From: Geobacter sp.
Lineage (GTDB): Bacteria > Desulfobacterota > Desulfuromonadia > Geobacterales > Geobacteraceae
Assembly: GCA_003499925.1 (NCBI GenBank)
Contig: DNRQ01000179.1
Coordinates: forward strand, 19,676 to 66,395
DNA length: 46,720 nt
Direction of reading: 5' to 3'
In this document: one piece after another, positions 43,359 to 46,720 of the stretch
Numbering within the stretch: the first letter of the stretch is position 1
Layout of the letters: the number at the start of each line of letters is the position of its first letter
Notes under the pieces: model-generated
Told to the model about the DNA's origin: nothing
Databases searched by the model: none
The model's input: only the letters and a program-made list of their open reading frames with translations
Program-made: the position numbers and the translations under genes

Positions 43359-45491
43359 TTACCTCGGATCCGTGCTGCCCGGGGCAGCCGCAGGGGGTGC
43401 CGCTGCAACCCCCGGCAACGGTTTCTCTGCCGGGACCCGGTACAGCCTCTGGTAGAGCTCCATCGCGGTTACCACCTTCTTCACGTACTCGCGGGTTTCC
43501 TTGAACGGGATGCTCTCGATGAATTCGTCCTGGGGGAGCGAACCCAACCCTTTCTGCCAGCGCTTAACGTTTCCGGAGCCGGCATTGTAGGCGGCCATCA
43601 CCAGCGGAAGGTTCTGGTCGTAGATCTCCATCAGGTCCCTCAGGTGCCTGGCGCCCAGCCGTATGTTGAGCTCGGGCCTGGTCAGCTTCCCTGAATCGCC
43701 CTTCGAGATGGACTCGGCCGTCGCCGGCATGATCTGCATGAGCCCCACGGCGCCGACCGGGGAGAGGGCGGTCGGGTGGTAGTTGCTTTCGGTGCGCATG
43801 ATCGCATAGACGAGGCTTTCGGGTACCGCGTTTGACGAGGCGTTCTTGACGACATCCTCCCTGAAGGCTTGCGGGTACTTGAGGCCCCATACCGCAGGGC
43901 TCTCCTTCTCCCCTCGCTTGGGCTTCTCGTTGGCCGCCGAATGCAGCGCTCCGTTGTAGTTCCCCATCTCGAGGTAGAGCCTCGCGGCCCCCAGCGGATT
44001 TTTCCTCCTGACCACGGTGAGCTCCCGTGCCGCCTCATCGAAGAGGCCGAGGCTGATCAGCGCCTTCTCCCGCTCGAACCCTGCCGGCATCGGGAGCGAC
44101 TCGGTGAGGCTCTTCGGGGCGAGCGGGGCGTCGGCAACGTCGCACCACCTGTTGCAGATCAGGGCGTAATAGCCGAAGGGGTAGTCGGCGGCAAGGGTTG
44201 CCAAAGGCAGTTCTGCCCCCTTGGCATCGCCCGCGGCGATCAGGGCCTTGCCAAGCCAGTAAAGCGCCTTCTCCCGCATCTCCTCGCGTTCGGCAAGCTT
44301 CCTGAAATCGGCTGCCGCCCCCGGGAAGTCGCGGGATTGATACCCCGCCCAGGCGGCCTCCCACATCACGGTGCCGCTCTTCTTTTGCTCCGGGACGTTT
44401 GCCAGATATCTTCTGAAAAGCTGCAGCGCTTCGTCCCATTTCCTCTGGTAGCGCTTGAGGTATGCCGCTTCCAAGAGGGCGTCGTTGGCTACGCTTCCGC
44501 CGTTTGGCGCCTCTGCCAGCCGGATCAGGAGCTCGTAGGCCTCTTCGCCCTGGCCGCTCTTGTCGAGGGCCTTGGCGAGCCAGAATTTCGCCTCATTGGC
44601 GCCATCGCCGCCTGCTTCCATCTGGATCACGCCCTTGAAGATTGCCTGCGCGTCCCGGTACTGCCTGGCCTTCAAGAGTGCCTGTCCCGTCTTAAGCCGC
44701 AGTTTGGCCACGAACTCTACCGTCTCGCCGGTGATCGGCAGTTGCGCGTACGCCTCTGCCGCCTTCTTGTAGCGCCCGAGATCGTAAAGGGTGCCCCCCC
44801 TCTTGAAGAGCTCCGCGCTGGTGTACGGTTCGACCCTGGTGCCGGCAGCCGCGAGCCTTTTCAATTCATCGGCGCCCTTTTCGGCAAACGGGGAGGCCGG
44901 GGAGTTGAGCCAGATCCCCCTGAGTACTGCGGCGGCAGCAGCGGGGTCGCCCAGTTTCTCCCGGCAGAGAGCGGAGCCGAAGAGGGCGGAGATCGAGTCG
45001 CTGCCGGAGGGGTAGCGCTCGATGAACGAGGCGTAGCTCTCCAGTGCCTGCTTGTGGTACCCGCCGGCTGCCAGGGTGTCGGCGTACAGTATCACGGCGG
45101 CGCGCGCCAGGCGGCTGTCGGGATACTGCTTCAGCATCCTGTAAAGGGGGGTGAGCGCCTCGTCCCAGCGCCCGAGTTTCGACAGGGCAAGTCCCTGGTT
45201 GTACAGGGCGTAGTCGGCCAGGATCGGGTAGTAATCCGCCGCAACGGCGAGGTTGGTTGCTCCCTCCTCCCAAAGTTCCAGCCGGATCGAGGAGATGCCG
45301 AGCAGAAAGGCCCGTGCCCCCTTGTCGTTACTAAGAAGAGCCGCCTGGCGTGCGCCGTTGAAATCCTTCAGCTTCATGCGGCCGGCAGCGGTTGCCAGGG
45401 CTTCGTCGACAGGTTTGTTGAGGTTGAGGGCGGAGGCGGGCAGGGTGGCGCTGAGGATGATCAGCGTTGTAGCGATGAGGCGGCAAACCAT
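43359..45491 (-). CDS. Soluble lytic murein transglycosylase, Slt-type
   Basis: This 710-residue periplasmic enzyme cleaves peptidoglycan to 1,6-anhydro-muropeptides. It has a signal peptide (LIATTLIILSATLPASAL), a long TPR-like helical region, and a C-terminal SLT domain. The catalytic glutamate is in YAIMRTESNYHPTALSPVG and is followed by GLMQIMPATAESI and VMAAYNAGSGNVKRW. The C-terminus has a proline/alanine-rich tail not seen in E. coli Slt70. AAGGGAG precedes the ATG. It converges with the receiver gene. Confidence 0.94.
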   Translation of the reverse strand: MVCRLIATTLIILSATLPASALNLNKPVDEALATAAGRMKLKDFNGARQAALLSNDKGARAFLLGISSIRLELWEEGATNLAVAADYYPILADYALYNQGLALSKLGRWDEALTPLYRMLKQYPDSRLARAAVILYADTLAAGGYHKQALESYASFIERYPSGSDSISALFGSALCREKLGDPAAAAAVLRGIWLNSPASPFAEKGADELKRLAAAGTRVEPYTSAELFKRGGTLYDLGRYKKAAEAYAQLPITGETVEFVAKLRLKTGQALLKARQYRDAQAIFKGVIQMEAGGDGANEAKFWLAKALDKSGQGEEAYELLIRLAEAPNGGSVANDALLEAAYLKRYQRKWDEALQLFRRYLANVPEQKKSGTVMWEAAWAGYQSRDFPGAAADFRKLAEREEMREKALYWLGKALIAAGDAKGAELPLATLAADYPFGYYALICNRWCDVADAPLAPKSLTESLPMPAGFEREKALISLGLFDEAARELTVVRRKNPLGAARLYLEMGNYNGALHSAANEKPKRGEKESPAVWGLKYPQAFREDVVKNASSNAVPESLVYAIMRTESNYHPTALSPVGAVGLMQIMPATAESISKGDSGKLTRPELNIRLGARHLRDLMEIYDQNLPLVMAAYNAGSGNVKRWQKGLGSLPQDEFIESIPFKETREYVKKVVTAMELYQRLYRVPAEKPLPGVAAAPPAAAPGSTDPR

Positions 45492-45636
45492 GGAGACTCC
45501 CTTGTCGGTGGTGCAAAAGCTGACCCTTATTCTTACCGAACGGGTTCCAAAATAGCAAAGGAAAAGAAAGGCAGGGGCTAGGGGCTGCTAGCCCCGGTTC
45601 TCTTGCCGCTAGTCCCCCGCCTCTAGCTGCCAGCCT

Positions 45637-45672
45637 CGGCCCCTAGCCCCTAGCCCCTAGCCCCTAGCCCCG
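45637..45672. repeat. Tandem 7-bp repeat array (CCCCTAG)
   Basis: About five copies of CCCCTAG lie in the divergent spacer between the transglycosylase gene and rnr, with looser CTAG-containing copies from 45580. This is another 7-bp unit unrelated in sequence to the TTGACGA arrays. Confidence 0.85.
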
Positions 45673-45681
45673 CCTCTAGCC

Positions 45682-45710
45682 TTGACATTCCACGGTCCGT
45701 TCTGCATTAT
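45682..45710 (+). promoter_or_regulatory. Promoter of rnr
   Basis: Perfect TTGACA and CATTAT are 17 bp apart. Transcription would start near 45717, giving a leader of about 65 bases. Confidence 0.6.
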
Positions 45711-45731
45711 CATTAATATGGATTTCTTATT

Positions 45732-45752
45732 GGGCGCTGCGGGCGGGCGCCC
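45732..45752 (+). promoter_or_regulatory. GC-rich hairpin in the rnr leader
   Basis: GGGCGC (45732-45737) pairs with GCGCCC (45747-45752), followed by ATTCTTATTT. It lies between the promoter and the ribosome-binding site and might pause or attenuate transcription or offer an RNase target. The role is not established. Confidence 0.35.
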
Positions 45753-45781
45753 GATTCTTATTTAGTTACAAGGGGATTTTA

Positions 45782-46720
45782 ATGCGTAAACGAATGGATG
45801 CGGTGATAAAACTCATCAGCAACAGCAGAGAGCCCGTTCAGTTCAGGCAGATGCTGAAGGCGCTCGGTGTGACGCGGGGGGAGAGGACCCTCCTGGAGGA
45901 CCACCTGGAGAGCCTGGTTGACAGCGGCAAGATCGTCAAGCTCCCGGGACGCATGTACGCCGCCGCAGGGGCTGTCGGCGGGGTGCGCGGCAAACTCTCC
46001 ACCCACAGGGACGGTTACGGCTTCGTGGTCCCGGAGGACGGCGGCGAGGACCTCTTCGTACCGGCCCGCTATCTCAGGGAATACATGAACGGCGATGTGG
46101 TGGAAGCCCAGGTGATCGCGACGCGGCGTGACGGCAAGCGCGAGGGGAGGGTGACCGCCCTGATCCAGAGGGGGGTCACCGAGGTGGTCGGCCGCTTCGA
46201 GGCGGTCGGCAAAGGGGGGAGGGTGATCCCGGACGACCAGCGCCTGGGACAGGATCTCTTCATCGCGCCGGGTGCTGCGGCCCAGGCGCGCCACGGCCAG
46301 GTGGTGCTGGCGCAGATCACCTCCTACCCCACCGGGGTGCGCGGGCTGGAGGGAAGGATCACCGAGGTGCTGGGCGAGGTGAACGATCCCGAAGTGGAAG
46401 TCCTGACGGTGATAAAGAAGTACGAGCTTCCCAACCTCTTCAGCGAGGAGGTCCTGGCCGAGGCAGGGAGGCAGCCGCAGCAGGTGGCAGAGGAGGCGCT
46501 CCCGGGCCGGGTCGACCTGCGCGGCAGGCTCACCGTCACCATCGACGGGGAGACCGCCAGGGATTTCGACGACGCCGTCTCGGTTGCCCGTGAAGGTGGG
46601 CAGATCCGGCTCTGGGTCTCCATAGCGGACGTCTCGCATTACGTGCAGGAGGGGTCCAAGCTCGATGCCGAGGCCTACCTGCGCGGAACCTCGGTGTACT
46701 TTCCGGACCGCTGCATCCCG
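45782..46720 (+). CDS. rnr: Ribonuclease R, 5' part (cut by window end)
   Basis: RNase R is a processive 3'-5' exoribonuclease that degrades structured RNA. The 313 codons present cover the N-terminal helix-turn-helix-like region (ISNSREPVQFRQMLKALG), cold-shock domains (GYGFVVPEDGGEDLFVP) and the start of the catalytic RNB domain. The RNB start includes the metal-binding aspartates in TIDGETARDFDDAVSV and then LWVSIADVSHYV. The ATG follows AAGGGGA. The gene continues past the right edge. Confidence 0.95.
   Translation, partial: MRKRMDAVIKLISNSREPVQFRQMLKALGVTRGERTLLEDHLESLVDSGKIVKLPGRMYAAAGAVGGVRGKLSTHRDGYGFVVPEDGGEDLFVPARYLREYMNGDVVEAQVIATRRDGKREGRVTALIQRGVTEVVGRFEAVGKGGRVIPDDQRLGQDLFIAPGAAAQARHGQVVLAQITSYPTGVRGLEGRITEVLGEVNDPEVEVLTVIKKYELPNLFSEEVLAEAGRQPQQVAEEALPGRVDLRGRLTVTIDGETARDFDDAVSVAREGGQIRLWVSIADVSHYVQEGSKLDAEAYLRGTSVYFPDRCIP

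Overview
The window looks like chromosomal DNA from a Geobacter-type bacterium (Desulfuromonadota, Geobacteraceae or a close relative). This is inferred from high GC, frequent GTG/TTG starts, dense ATGA-type overlaps, many sensor proteins, and the block tilS-ftsH-folP-cdaA-ybbR-glmM-pdxJ. No tRNA, rRNA, CRISPR array, integrase or intact transposase was seen.

Layout. (1) 1-8.5 kb: a membrane histidine kinase (minus), a UbiD-type decarboxylase, two repeat elements, tlyA, a HIT protein, a DUF4124 protein and lgt (plus), then an RsbW-like kinase and a STAS antagonist (minus). (2) 8.5-13.6 kb, minus: a translationally coupled chain of an APH/AAA fusion kinase, a two-helix membrane protein and a symporter-GAF-SpoIIE phosphatase. 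With the STAS/RsbW pair this forms a partner-switching module whose phosphatase carries a transporter-like sensor. (3) 13.8-19.1 kb, plus: a TPR lipoprotein, a peptide-binding lipoprotein and two DppB/DppC permeases, with no ATPase subunit nearby. (4) 19.1-27.5 kb, plus: a small helical protein, then tilS, ftsH, folP, cdaA, ybbR, glmM and pdxJ (tRNA modification, membrane proteolysis, folate, c-di-AMP, cell-wall precursor and vitamin B6).

(5) 27.5-38 kb is accessory DNA. It starts with two complete MazF-type toxin-antitoxin pairs and one antitoxin whose toxin seems cut to a stump; ppiC and a small membrane protein lie between them. Next is a four-gene operon in which every junction is an ATGA overlap: a GrpE-like factor, a short Hsp70, a 676-residue protein of unknown family, and a J-domain-like protein with PPE in place of the catalytic HPD. 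I consider this a candidate undescribed chaperone system and the best lead here. Just downstream are decayed genes: pieces of a TIR-like nucleotide-binding protein, a frameshifted GHKL/Hsp90-like ATPase and an internally deleted DUF4276 protein. The DUF4276 remnant is still coupled to an intact AAA ATPase. A MarR regulator closes the region.

(6) 38.7-43.3 kb, plus: TonB-dependent receptor, YfiR-family protein, CHASE8-like histidine kinase and receiver protein, probably one envelope-signalling operon. (7) 43.3-46.7 kb: a Slt-type lytic transglycosylase (minus) and the start of rnr (plus), cut by the window edge. Intergenic spaces carry REP/REPIN-like palindromes and three different tandem arrays that all have 7-bp units. 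All family calls come from reading motifs; no database search was run.
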